From Bryobacterales bacterium (GTDB lineage Bacteria > Acidobacteriota > Terriglobia > Bryobacterales > Bryobacteraceae): a stretch of 64,000 nucleotides of DNA. Below the pieces are notes generated by a model. The model saw only the letters and a program-made list of their open reading frames with translations, made no database searches and had not been told where the DNA came from. Both the position numbers and the translations under genes were made by a program. Below, in pieces: positions 1 to 7,844 of this stretch (position 1 is the first letter of the stretch; every line of letters begins with the position of its first letter). The stretch is from positions 124,001 to 188,000 of the forward strand of contig JADJWL010000025.1 of assembly GCA_016716385.1 (NCBI GenBank). Direction: 5' to 3'.

Positions 1-444
1 GAAGATGCGGCGGCCGCCATCGCGTCGGTCCCTCCGCTGCGCGTGCTGCTCGCCGAGGATAATTCGATCAATCAGCGTTTGATCTCCAAGCTTCTGGAAA
101 AGCGCGGCCACAGAGTTTCGATTGTCGCCAACGGGCAGGATCTGCTGCATGCCGCCGCCGGAAACGACTTCGACCTGATTCTTATGGACGTGCAAATGCC
201 TCTTCTCGACGGATTCGAGACGACCAGGGAGCGGCGCCGTCTGGAACGGGATACCGGTGTCGCTCGTGTCCCGATCGTCGCCATGACGGCTTCCGCGATG
301 GATGAGGACCGCCGGCGTTGTCTGGCGGCGGGCATGGATGCCTATATCGCCAAGCCCGTCCGGCATGAGGACCTGTTCGCGGCCATCGCGGGCGCCGTCC
401 AGGGTCGTCTGTCGCGGGCCGCCGGTGCGCGGGAAACGGCGTAG
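1..444 (+). CDS. Response regulator receiver domain, C-terminal end of a larger (probably hybrid kinase) protein
   Basis: The frame is open from the first base, so this is the 3' end of a longer gene; the GTG at 43 lies inside the first beta strand of the receiver fold and is not a real start. About 147 residues are visible. The acidic pair sits in LLAEDN, the phospho-acceptor Asp in LMDVQMP, the switch Thr in AMTAS and the Lys in AKPV, so the receiver is complete. The sequence style (LLAEDNSINQ at the start, receiver at the extreme C-terminus) is typical of hybrid sensor kinases (inference). A DUF1697 gene follows 13 bases downstream. Confidence 0.8.
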   Translation, partial: EDAAAAIASVPPLRVLLAEDNSINQRLISKLLEKRGHRVSIVANGQDLLHAAAGNDFDLILMDVQMPLLDGFETTRERRRLERDTGVARVPIVAMTASAMDEDRRRCLAAGMDAYIAKPVRHEDLFAAIAGAVQGRLSRAAGARETA

Positions 445-457
445 GGCGGAACCAGCG

Positions 458-985
458 GTGCAGAAACAGATCGCATTCCTACGGGCGATCAACGTCGGAG
501 GACACACCGTGAAGATGGAGCGCCTGCGCGAACTCTTCGAAGAACTCGGCCTCGCGCGGGTCGAAACGTTCATTGCCAGCGGGAACGTCATCTTCGACGC
601 GCCGGACCGCAGGCCGCGGCTGGCATCCGAGATTGAAACTCATCTCGAAGGAGCGCTGGGCTATTCGGTCGCGACGTTCATACGAACAGACGCGGACGTG
701 GCGGCGATCGCCCGCCGCGCGCCCGTCCTGCCCGGTTTCCAGACGGTCAACGTCGCGCTCCTGGCGGAGCCTCTGACCAAGGCAGCCCGGCAGGCGCTGG
801 GCGGCTTGCGGACCGGCATCGACGATTTCCACGTCCAGGAGCGGGAAGTCTACTGGCTCTGCCGGGCCCGGCAAAGCGAATCGGCTTTCTCGAATGCCCT
901 GTTCGAACGAACGCTCAAGATTAAGAGTACGTTCCGAAGTCTCTCGACGATCGCTAAGCTCGCCGCAAAGTACCCGCCATCGTGA
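458..985 (+). CDS. DUF1697 family protein
   Basis: A 175-residue protein starting at GTG 458, about eight bases after a GGCGGA ribosome-binding site; the open frame extends upstream to 302 but that part overlaps the receiver gene and is unrelated to the family. It opens with AFLRAINVGGH followed by a Lys-rich turn and the segment FIASGNVIFD, the hallmark of DUF1697, and its length fits the family. The biochemical function of the family is unknown. The protein is soluble, with no signal or membrane segment. It is probably cotranscribed with its neighbours. Confidence 0.8.
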   Translation: MQKQIAFLRAINVGGHTVKMERLRELFEELGLARVETFIASGNVIFDAPDRRPRLASEIETHLEGALGYSVATFIRTDADVAAIARRAPVLPGFQTVNVALLAEPLTKAARQALGGLRTGIDDFHVQEREVYWLCRARQSESAFSNALFERTLKIKSTFRSLSTIAKLAAKYPPS

Positions 986-1000
986 CTAAGATGGGCATAG

Positions 1001-1513
1001 ATGCCCGTATCACGCCTCGACGCTCTCGCCGCCACACCAGAGATCATCCGTCTGCTGATGGAGGGGCTCGCGCCGGAAGACGCAGCATGGAAACCCGCTC
1101 CGGACCGCTGGTCAATCGCCGAAGTGCTGGAACATCTCTCGCATATCGAAGGACATTGCTTCCGGGCGCGCCTCGAGCGCATGCTGAGCGAGGACGACCC
1201 GGAGCTTCCCGTCTACGATCAGGAGGCGTTCAATGCCGCCGCACAATACAGCGGACGCGATCCGGAAGAGTCCTTCGCGCACTTCGAGGAACAGCGCGAA
1301 GACAACGTCGCCGTTCTGCGCGGACTGGAGGCGCGGCACCTGAAACGCGCCGGACGCCATGCCGCCGCGGGCCGGATCACGATTGCGAATCTTCTTGCCC
1401 AGTGGGTGTTCCACGATCTTGGGCATATCCGCCAGATCGCGGAACTGGTCCGCGCACGGCGCGACTATCCGGAACTCGGCCCGTTCGCCGCGTTCTACTC
1501 CGTCCAACCGTGA
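1001..1513 (+). CDS. DinB superfamily protein
   Basis: A 170-residue four-helix protein. The segments WSIAEVLEHLSHIEGH and FHDLGHIRQIAEL carry the His residues that form the metal site in DinB/YfiT-type proteins, and the Trp before the first His is also typical. Family members are metal-dependent thiol transferases or hydrolases, but the substrate here cannot be told. The ATG at 1001 is 15 bases after the DUF1697 stop. No export signal is present. Confidence 0.8.
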   Translation: MPVSRLDALAATPEIIRLLMEGLAPEDAAWKPAPDRWSIAEVLEHLSHIEGHCFRARLERMLSEDDPELPVYDQEAFNAAAQYSGRDPEESFAHFEEQREDNVAVLRGLEARHLKRAGRHAAAGRITIANLLAQWVFHDLGHIRQIAELVRARRDYPELGPFAAFYSVQP

Positions 1514-1519
1514 GGCTGC

Positions 1520-2509
1520 ATGCGAATCCTGTTGTTGTTTGCCATTCTCCTGTCTCTGGCCACCGCTGAGGAATACCCGCGCCCCAGGGGCTACGTGTGT
1601 CACCGGGCGCCGTCGCCGGTGACGATCGACGGCACACTGGATGACCCGGCGTGGCAGGCTGCGCCGTGGACAGACTACTTCATCGATATCGAAGGCGACC
1701 GGCGTCTCAAGCCACGCTTCCGCACCCGAGCCAAGATGTTGTGGGACGACAAGTACTTCTACTTCGCGGCTTCCCTCGAAGAACCGCACGTGTGGGGCAC
1801 GCTGACCAAGCACGATTCGGTGATCTTCCACGACAACGACTTCGAGATCTTCCTCGATCCCGATAGCGACAATCACAAGTACTTCGAGTTCGAGATCAAC
1901 GCGCTCAATACGGGCTGGGACCTGTTCCTGCCGAAGCCTTACAAGGACGGCGGGAAGGCCGACAACGGCTGGGAGATCCCGGGGCTGAAGACCGCCGTTC
2001 ACGTCGATGGGACGCTGAACGATCCCCGCGACACCGACCGCGCCTGGTCGGTTGAGATCGCCATGCCGTGGGAGGCGTTTCGCGGCGGCGCCCCTCACTT
2101 GCCTCCGCTCGACGGCGATGTGTGGCGGGTCAACTTCTCGCGCGTTGAGTGGGAGCACGTGATCGTCGACGGAAAGTACCAAAAGGTCAAGGGCAAACGC
2201 GAGGACAACTGGGTTTGGTCCCCGCAGTACGCGATCAACATGCACAAGCCGGAGCATTGGGGCTACGTCCAGTTCTCGACGGGGGATCCGGGCTCCGTCG
2301 CTTTCCGGCCGGATCCTTCGCACACCGCGCGCATGCGCCTGCACGCCGTCTACTACGCCCAGCAGGAGCACTTCAAGCAGCACAAGCGCTATGACGCGAA
2401 TCTGAAACGGCCGGACGGCGTCACGTTCCGTCTGACAGACGGCGGTTTCGAGGCGCGCGCCGGAGGCCTGGTGATCCGCCAGGACTCGCTGATTGTCCCC
2501 GAGCCATAG
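1520..2509 (+). CDS. Exported carbohydrate-binding family 9-like protein
   Basis: A 329-residue protein with a short signal peptide (MRILLLFAILLSLATA). The mature part begins with APSPVTIDGTLDDPAW, the usual opening of CBM9-like beta-sandwich domains, followed by KMLWDDKYFYFAASLEEP and DNDFEIFLDPD, also diagnostic of that fold. Many residues are aromatic. Family members bind glycans, either alone or attached to hydrolases; no catalytic domain is attached here. The protein most likely acts in the periplasm or outside the cell in polysaccharide handling (inference). The next gene starts two bases after the stop. Confidence 0.75.
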   Translation: MRILLLFAILLSLATAEEYPRPRGYVCHRAPSPVTIDGTLDDPAWQAAPWTDYFIDIEGDRRLKPRFRTRAKMLWDDKYFYFAASLEEPHVWGTLTKHDSVIFHDNDFEIFLDPDSDNHKYFEFEINALNTGWDLFLPKPYKDGGKADNGWEIPGLKTAVHVDGTLNDPRDTDRAWSVEIAMPWEAFRGGAPHLPPLDGDVWRVNFSRVEWEHVIVDGKYQKVKGKREDNWVWSPQYAINMHKPEHWGYVQFSTGDPGSVAFRPDPSHTARMRLHAVYYAQQEHFKQHKRYDANLKRPDGVTFRLTDGGFEARAGGLVIRQDSLIVPEP

Positions 2510-2511
2510 CC

Positions 2512-3483
2512 GTGCAGTTGCCACCGGAGTTGCGCGAAGCCATCGAAGAAGCAGCGGGGGCCTGGCGGCCCAGCGACCTCGCCGTGGCTGCGGCGGAGAT
2601 CCACAACTCGTACCTCGAATCCGGAAGGGCGGCGATGCCGTCAGGGCGCCACGCCGCGGCCTACTGCGCGACACGCATGCCCGCGACCTACGCCGCGGCG
2701 GTGCACGTTCTGCGGGAGGTCCGGCTCGCCGCTCCGGAAGCCGCGGTGGACAGCCTTCTCGACCTCGGCGCGGGTCCCGGGACGATGCTCTGGGCTACCG
2801 GCACGGTGTTTGACACGCTGCAACGGGCAACGCTTTTCGAACCGGACCGGTGCATGCGCGAGACGGGTCAGGATCTGGCACGCCGTGCGCCGTTGCCAGC
2901 CCGCTGGGAGGCTCTTGCACTCGAAGCCAGCCCTGCATGGAGACAGCACGCGTTGGTGGCCCTGAGCTACGTCCTGGGCGAGTTGGACGAAGCCCGCGCG
3001 TCGGCGGCTCTGGAGCGCGCCTGGCAGGCGGCAAGCGCCGTTCTGGTCGTGATCGAACCGGGCACGCCGGCGGCATTCGCCCGGCTGCGTCACTGGCGCG
3101 AGCAGCTTGTGTCCTGGGGCGCGCATCTGCTGGCGCCCTGCCCGCATGCCGGACCGTGTCCTATGCAGGCAGGTGACTGGTGCCACTTCGCCCAGCGCGT
3201 GGAGCGGACCGCGCTCCACCGGTACCTAAAGGGCGGCGCGCTGGGCCACGAGGACGAGAAATTCTGCTACATCGCCGCGGGGCGCGTGCCCGGCCGGCCC
3301 GCGGCGGCGCGTATCCTGCGTCACCCGCTGCACGAACCAGGCCGCATCCGGCTGGCCCTCTGTACCCCCGAAGGACTGCGTCCACGCGACGCGATCAAGC
3401 GCCACAAGGACGAGTACCGACTCGCGCGGAAGGCGCATTGGGGCGGGCGGTGGGACTACTTCGCACAGCGGAACCCCGTATGA
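2512..3483 (+). CDS. Rsm22-type small-subunit rRNA methyltransferase
   Basis: A 323-residue protein with a GTG start two bases after the preceding stop. The SAM-binding loop is LLDLGAGPGTML (near residue 82). Four Cys at about 210, 216, 224 and 252, in CPHAGPCP, DWCHFAQ and EKFCYI, match the conserved cysteines of the Rsm22/METTL17 family, whose eukaryotic members carry a 4Fe-4S cluster and act in mitochondrial small-subunit assembly. RTALHRYLKGG and GHEDEK are also family signatures. A bacterial role in ribosome maturation is inferred. The 3' end overlaps the convergent FGE gene by 28 bases. Confidence 0.8.
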   Translation: MQLPPELREAIEEAAGAWRPSDLAVAAAEIHNSYLESGRAAMPSGRHAAAYCATRMPATYAAAVHVLREVRLAAPEAAVDSLLDLGAGPGTMLWATGTVFDTLQRATLFEPDRCMRETGQDLARRAPLPARWEALALEASPAWRQHALVALSYVLGELDEARASAALERAWQAASAVLVVIEPGTPAAFARLRHWREQLVSWGAHLLAPCPHAGPCPMQAGDWCHFAQRVERTALHRYLKGGALGHEDEKFCYIAAGRVPGRPAAARILRHPLHEPGRIRLALCTPEGLRPRDAIKRHKDEYRLARKAHWGGRWDYFAQRNPV

Positions 3484-4298
3484 TTCGAGGCGCTCGCCGG
3501 GTCGCTTGCATTGCGGCTTCCCGGCGTGTACCGGGCGCAGTACTCCCTGGCGCATAGGAACGATCCGCCCTTCATGATGCGGCCCGGGCCCTCCGCGTCC
3601 TCCACCCATTCCCAGACGTTGCCGGCCATGTCGTACAACCCGTATTCGTTAGCGTCGAATGACCTAACCGGCGCTGTGCCCGCGAAGCCGTCTTCGGCCG
3701 TGTTGCGGTGGGGAAAGCTTCCTTGAAAGATATTGGCCATCCACCTGCCGCCGGGACGCAGTTCCTGCCCCCACACGTAGGGAGCGCGTTCCAGTCCGCC
3801 GCGCGCCGCGAATTCCCATTCGGCTTCGGACGGCAGGCGCTTCCCGGCCCAGCGGGCGTAGGCCGCCGCATCTTCCCAGGCGATGTGAACAACCGGATGA
3901 TTGCCGCGTCCTCCAAGATCGCTACCTTCGCCCTCCGGATGCCGCCAGTTCGCTCCAGGCGCGTAGCGCCACCACCGATGCGGATCCGTCAGCGTCACGG
4001 CGTCCGCGGGCGGAGTAAACACGATGCTCCCCGGCGGGACTCCCGGGAACTCGGCGGGGTCCGGATCGCGTTCCGCGACCGTACGGTAGCCGGTGACCGC
4101 GGCGAAGCGGGTGAATTCGTCGTTGGTCACCTCGGTCGCGTCCATCCAGAAGGCCGCGACAGCAACCGTCCGGAAGCCGGTGTCCGTGCTGCCCATCGAG
4201 AACGCGCCGCCTGGAATCCGCACCATGCCGTCCGGAGGCGCCTGGCATCCTGCGAGAAGCAGCGCGAGAATGGCGCAGGCCCTATCCTCCCGGCACAC
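3456..4298 (-). CDS. Formylglycine-generating enzyme (sulfatase maturase), lipoprotein
   Basis: A SUMF1/FGE-family protein of about 280 residues. The C-terminal block GGSFLCAREYC carries both catalytic Cys (about 249 and 254, spaced five apart as in human SUMF1), and the end SNHTGFRC matches the family. It is therefore a true FGE rather than a catalytically dead SUMF1-fold protein: it would oxidise the sulfatase active-site Cys to formylglycine using copper and oxygen. LLLAGC near the N-terminus looks like a lipobox. The GTG at 4298 overlaps the sulfatase gene by 17 bases, and the GGGAGGA motif lies just inside this frame, so the true start may be a rare codon slightly downstream. It is translationally linked to the sulfatase. 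Confidence 0.85.
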   Translation of the reverse strand: MCREDRACAILALLLAGCQAPPDGMVRIPGGAFSMGSTDTGFRTVAVAAFWMDATEVTNDEFTRFAAVTGYRTVAERDPDPAEFPGVPPGSIVFTPPADAVTLTDPHRWWRYAPGANWRHPEGEGSDLGGRGNHPVVHIAWEDAAAYARWAGKRLPSEAEWEFAARGGLERAPYVWGQELRPGGRWMANIFQGSFPHRNTAEDGFAGTAPVRSFDANEYGLYDMAGNVWEWVEDAEGPGRIMKGGSFLCAREYCARYTPGSRNASDPASASNHTGFRCAK

Positions 4299-5823
4299 TG
4301 GGGTCCCTCTCGACCGGCTGCACGAAGCGGCTCAGCCGTTCGAACTCCGAGAGTCCCGCCGGGAGGCGCGCGGCGCGGGGGTCAGTCTCCTCGAATACGC
4401 GTAGGGTTCTCGCCCGCAGGTCCGCCAGGATCTCCCGGTTGGCCGGATCGGCCGCAACATTGCGGAACTCGCGAGGATCGGCGGCCAGGTCGTAGAGCCG
4501 CTCGTGCAACCCCGCCGGTCCTTTGCCGGTCTGGTAACCGAGTTCGAGATCCTTCTCGCCGGTTGCGAAGATGTACTTCCACTTTTCCGTGCGCAGCATC
4601 GCCTTGTTGTCGTGCATATACTCAGCGAACACCTGGTCCCGGTGGGGCCCGGTGCGGCCTGCCAGCAGCGCTTCCAGGCTCTGGCCATGCATGCCTTCGA
4701 TCTGCGGGACGCCGAGAGCGTCGAGGATCGTGGGCACAAGGTCGATCAGCTCAACCAGGGCTTGCGAAACGCCGGCTTTGCGGCGGGGATCGCGAACGAT
4801 CAGCGGAACCCGCTCGGCCTCCTCCCACATCATGTGCTTCTCGAAGCGGCGGTGATGGTCGAGCAGATAGCCGTGGTCCGACGTATAGACCACCAGCGTG
4901 GAATCGGCCAGCCCCAGTTCGTCGAGCGCGCGCAGCACCCGGCCCACGTTGTTGTCCAGGTACTCGACGGAACTGTAATAGGAACGCACGATGCCCCGTT
5001 TGTCTTCTTCGCTCAGATTGCGGAAGATCTCCGGAACCCAGTGGTCATCCTCGGGACTCGTCTCCGGCAGCGGCACCTCCTCCCGTGTGTAGTTGGTGCT
5101 GAACTCCACCGGAAGATTGAACGGGGAGTGGGGCTCGTAGAAGCTCAGCCAGACGAGCATCCGTTCCTCGCGGTGGTCGCGCAGAAAGTCGATGGCTTTA
5201 CGTGCGAAGAAAGTCCCGAGGGAATCTTCATCGTAGAGCCCCTGATTCTCGGGATTGGCCGGCCTCGGATATCCCGTTCCGGGCAGGGTATCGGCATTTA
5301 GCCACTGGCGCGCCGGAGTCCGGAACGGCTGCCAGACGGGCTTGAAGCGCACGTCCGGCGGCGGTTTCCGCGCCGGCTTCGCGGCCAGGTGCTCGTCGTG
5401 ATCCGCGGCATCGATGCGGTAATCGAAGCCGTGCCGCAGCTTGCTGTTGAAGTGCATCTTGCCGATCGCTGCTGTCCTGATGCCGCGTTCCCGGGCCTGA
5501 TCGGCAACGGTGACCTGTTCCTCGGCAAGGGGCGTTTGCAGCAGGGTGACACCCGTGGCGTGGGGATACTTGCCGGTGATGATCGACTGGCGCGACACCG
5601 TGCAGATCGGACTGTTGGCGAAAGCGTTCTCAAACCGGGTACCCTCCGCGGCCAGCCGATCGATATTGGGCGTGCGGATCACCGAATTGCCGTACGATCC
5701 CACGGCGTGTGTGGCATGATCGTCCGCGCTGATGAACAGCACGTTGCGCAGCGGTTCGGCGGCGGGCCGGGAGCAGGAGAGTAGCAGGCCCGCGAGAGCA
5801 ACAAGACAGAGCAGACGGCGCAT
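4282..5823 (-). CDS. Sulfatase, lipoprotein
   Basis: A 513-residue type I sulfatase. LLLSC near residue 17 is a lipobox. The metal ligands appear in ISADDHATHAVG and in YTSDHGYLLDHH, and the active-site signature is CTVSRQSIITGKY with Cys about 74 and Arg about 78. The classical motif is C-x-P/A-x-R; here the third position is Val. It would hydrolyse a sulfate ester, possibly on a glycan, in the periplasm; the substrate is unknown. The FGE gene overlaps its 3' end, giving an enzyme-maturase pair. The amidohydrolase gene begins upstream on the same strand, three bases away. Confidence 0.88.
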   Translation of the reverse strand: MRRLLCLVALAGLLLSCSRPAAEPLRNVLFISADDHATHAVGSYGNSVIRTPNIDRLAAEGTRFENAFANSPICTVSRQSIITGKYPHATGVTLLQTPLAEEQVTVADQARERGIRTAAIGKMHFNSKLRHGFDYRIDAADHDEHLAAKPARKPPPDVRFKPVWQPFRTPARQWLNADTLPGTGYPRPANPENQGLYDEDSLGTFFARKAIDFLRDHREERMLVWLSFYEPHSPFNLPVEFSTNYTREEVPLPETSPEDDHWVPEIFRNLSEEDKRGIVRSYYSSVEYLDNNVGRVLRALDELGLADSTLVVYTSDHGYLLDHHRRFEKHMMWEEAERVPLIVRDPRRKAGVSQALVELIDLVPTILDALGVPQIEGMHGQSLEALLAGRTGPHRDQVFAEYMHDNKAMLRTEKWKYIFATGEKDLELGYQTGKGPAGLHERLYDLAADPREFRNVAADPANREILADLRARTLRVFEETDPRAARLPAGLSEFERLSRFVQPVERDPSVPGG

Positions 5824-5826
5824 GAT

Positions 5827-6711
5827 CTAACCCAGCCGCATGATCCGCAGCGCGTTGCCCGCGAGGATCTTCCGGAGCGCGACGGGGTTCGGCGCCAGGC
5901 GGCGGACCAGTTCCAACTGCTGCCAGCCGGAGCAGGGGTCGCCTTTGCCGACGCGGTCGCTGCAGTCGCTGCCGTAAAGCAACTTGTCCTGGACCGCATC
6001 GAGAAACCATTGGGCGTGCTCTTCGTCGCGCCGCATGGCGTTCAGTCCTGATCCGGCGCTCAGGTCGGCGTACATGTTCGGGTAGTCCTGCAGAAGTCTC
6101 GTTGTATAGCCGCCGCGTTTGACCCTGGTGCGCGGATAGAGCACAGTCTGGTCGTGCGCGGCATCGATGTTGGCCCACCACGTCTGGGCGTGGCCGATGA
6201 AGTTGGTCTTCGGATGCCGCTCCAGGACCTTGTGGAAGCGGGTGAAGTGCAGGTTGTAGGCGTTGTACTCAAAGTGCAGCAGGACCGGCACGCCGTAGTC
6301 GCGCGCGATCAGGGCGACGAGATCGATGTGGTTCGAGTCGCAATCCACGTGGAACTTCTGCTCGCCAATCCCGATGGCGCCCTGCTTCAAGTACTTCTCC
6401 AGCGTGTCGCGTGTTTCGGAGATGTCCGGCAGTTCGTTGGCAAAGAAATAGTACTGGCCGGGATAGCGCTTCACCAACGCTAACGCGGCTTCATTGCCTC
6501 CGATTCCCGCCGCAAGAGAGTAGGCCCGTCCCGCGGGCAGCAGGATCGTCTTGGCGATCCCCATGACCTTCTGATGTTCCAGTAACTGATCCGCCGACCG
6601 CCCGGTGTACGGCGTGTGCTGATGGATGTCGACAACCGCGATCTCCTGTGCCATGGATGGAAGGGCCGCCCCCACGGCCGCCGCCAGAAAGGTCCTGCGC
6701 GAATGCACCAT
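5827..6711 (-). CDS. Amidohydrolase family (TIM-barrel) protein, Tat-exported
   Basis: A 294-residue protein starting with a twin-arginine signal (SRRTFLAAAVGAALPSMAQ). The mature chain begins VVDIHQHTPY, giving the HxH metal ligands of the amidohydrolase-2 superfamily; later His and Asp ligands lie in LLHFEYN, FIGHAQT and LLYGSDCSD. The reaction is a metal-dependent hydrolysis or decarboxylation of an unknown substrate. It is the first gene of a minus-strand unit with sulfatase and FGE. A divergent gene begins 47 bases away. Confidence 0.8.
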   Translation of the reverse strand: MVHSRRTFLAAAVGAALPSMAQEIAVVDIHQHTPYTGRSADQLLEHQKVMGIAKTILLPAGRAYSLAAGIGGNEAALALVKRYPGQYYFFANELPDISETRDTLEKYLKQGAIGIGEQKFHVDCDSNHIDLVALIARDYGVPVLLHFEYNAYNLHFTRFHKVLERHPKTNFIGHAQTWWANIDAAHDQTVLYPRTRVKRGGYTTRLLQDYPNMYADLSAGSGLNAMRRDEEHAQWFLDAVQDKLLYGSDCSDRVGKGDPCSGWQQLELVRRLAPNPVALRKILAGNALRIMRLG

Positions 6712-6758
6712 GCCCCGCAGGATATCACCGGCCGAATGTTGCTACATTAGTACCGGGT

Positions 6759-7049
6759 ATGATCGTTCGGATCCGGTTGGGACGCGGCCCCGTGTTTCGC
6801 CGGAAAAAGGGCAAGAACCGGCACCTCGCGCTCGGCTTCGGTGCGTTGCTGACTCCCGCGGCTGTGATCGCGTCGATCTTCGGCCTGTGGCGCCTGGCCG
6901 CGGATCTGCAGATTGCCCAGGAGTTTGGCATTTCAACCGGTCTCTTCTCGCACTGGCAGGTTTGGCTGACGGTGGCGGCGCTGCTCCAGTGGGGCGCCTG
7001 GATGCTCAACCGGTACGGAAGCGGCAGCAGCCGGGGAGAGCCCTCCTAA
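6759..7049 (+). CDS. Small two-helix membrane protein, unknown function
   Basis: A 96-residue protein from ATG 6759; the frame extends upstream to 6648 but that part runs over the divergent amidohydrolase gene. A basic N-terminus (VFRRKKGKNR) precedes one hydrophobic helix (LALGFGALLTPAAVIASIFGLW) and a second (WQVWLTVAALLQWGAWML). It ends directly against the GTG start of the rhomboid protease gene, so the two are almost certainly cotranscribed. I do not recognise the family. Confidence 0.6.
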   Translation: MIVRIRLGRGPVFRRKKGKNRHLALGFGALLTPAAVIASIFGLWRLAADLQIAQEFGISTGLFSHWQVWLTVAALLQWGAWMLNRYGSGSSRGEPS

Positions 7050-7787
7050 GTGCGTCCCAACTACCGGTTTCAGACAACGACCTTCGGCCCGGGAGGGCTT
7101 ACTCCCGGGATCAAGTGGCTGTTGATCGTCAACGTCGCCCTCTTCGTTCCCTACTACCTGGCAGCGGGCACGGAATTCGGCCGGACGCTCCTGCTGCTGG
7201 CACTGGCCCCCGCCGCCGTCGTCCAGCACTTCGCCATCTGGCAGTTGTTCACCTACATGTTCCTGCACGCGGGCGTGTGGCACATTCTGTTCAACATGCT
7301 CGCCCTGTGGATGTTCGGCACGGACATCGAGCGGCAGTGGGGCACGCGGCAATTCATCCGTTATTACTTCATCTGCGGGGTGGGCGCCGGCTTGTGCGAC
7401 GTCGCCTTGAATGCCTTTCTGGGCAACTGGGGCGTGCGAACAGTCGGCGCTTCCGGCGCGGTGTACGGCCTGTTGCTGGCCTTCGGCGTCCTGTATCCGA
7501 ACCGCGAGATTCTGGTGTACTTCCTGTTCCCCATCAAGGCGAAGTACCTGGTCATGATTTTCGGCGCCATCGCCTTTCTGGGCAGTCTCCGCATCAATAG
7601 CGGCGTCAGCCACGTTGCCCACCTCGGGGGCATGCTGTTCGGCCTGGCGTACCTGAAGATGGGTTACGGAGGCATCGGGCTGGCGTTTCTGCGCCGCGAG
7701 TACCAGGCCTGGAAAATCCGCCGCGCGAAGAAGCGCTTCCAGGTCTACATGCGGAAGCAGGGCGACCGCGGTCCGTGGACGAACTAG
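7050..7787 (+). CDS. Rhomboid family intramembrane serine protease
   Basis: A 245-residue multi-pass protein. The catalytic Ser is in VGASGAVYG (about residue 135) and the catalytic His in HVAHLGGMLFG (about 191). The HILFNMLALW segment gives the conserved Asn/His of the oxyanion region, and FGTDIERQWG matches the L1 loop. It cleaves transmembrane substrates within the inner membrane; the substrate is unknown. The tail after the last helix is strongly basic. It starts with GTG immediately after the upstream stop codon. Confidence 0.92.
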   Translation: MRPNYRFQTTTFGPGGLTPGIKWLLIVNVALFVPYYLAAGTEFGRTLLLLALAPAAVVQHFAIWQLFTYMFLHAGVWHILFNMLALWMFGTDIERQWGTRQFIRYYFICGVGAGLCDVALNAFLGNWGVRTVGASGAVYGLLLAFGVLYPNREILVYFLFPIKAKYLVMIFGAIAFLGSLRINSGVSHVAHLGGMLFGLAYLKMGYGGIGLAFLRREYQAWKIRRAKKRFQVYMRKQGDRGPWTN

Positions 7788-7788
7788 T

Positions 7789-7807
7789 AACCCCGCCGGA
7801 CGGGGTT
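7789..7807 (+). terminator. Possible hairpin terminator after the rhomboid gene
   Basis: A perfect 7-bp inverted repeat (AACCCCG at 7789-7795 and CGGGGTT at 7801-7807) with a five-base loop starts one base after the rhomboid stop codon. No T-run follows, so it may only weaken read-through or protect the 3' end. Confidence 0.4.
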
Positions 7808-7844
7808 GCGTCCCCTGGGATATAGTCGAGACGGGAGTTCCTCT

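Noticed and set aside
1112..2674. 520-residue open frame on the minus strand
   Set aside because: It lies antisense to the DinB and CBM9-like genes, whose products show clear family motifs. The antisense translation is rich in Arg, Val and His with no motif, typical of GC-rich shadow frames.
3708..5102. 464-residue open frame on the plus strand
   Set aside because: Antisense to the FGE and sulfatase genes; composition is Arg, Pro and Gly rich and no domain is visible.
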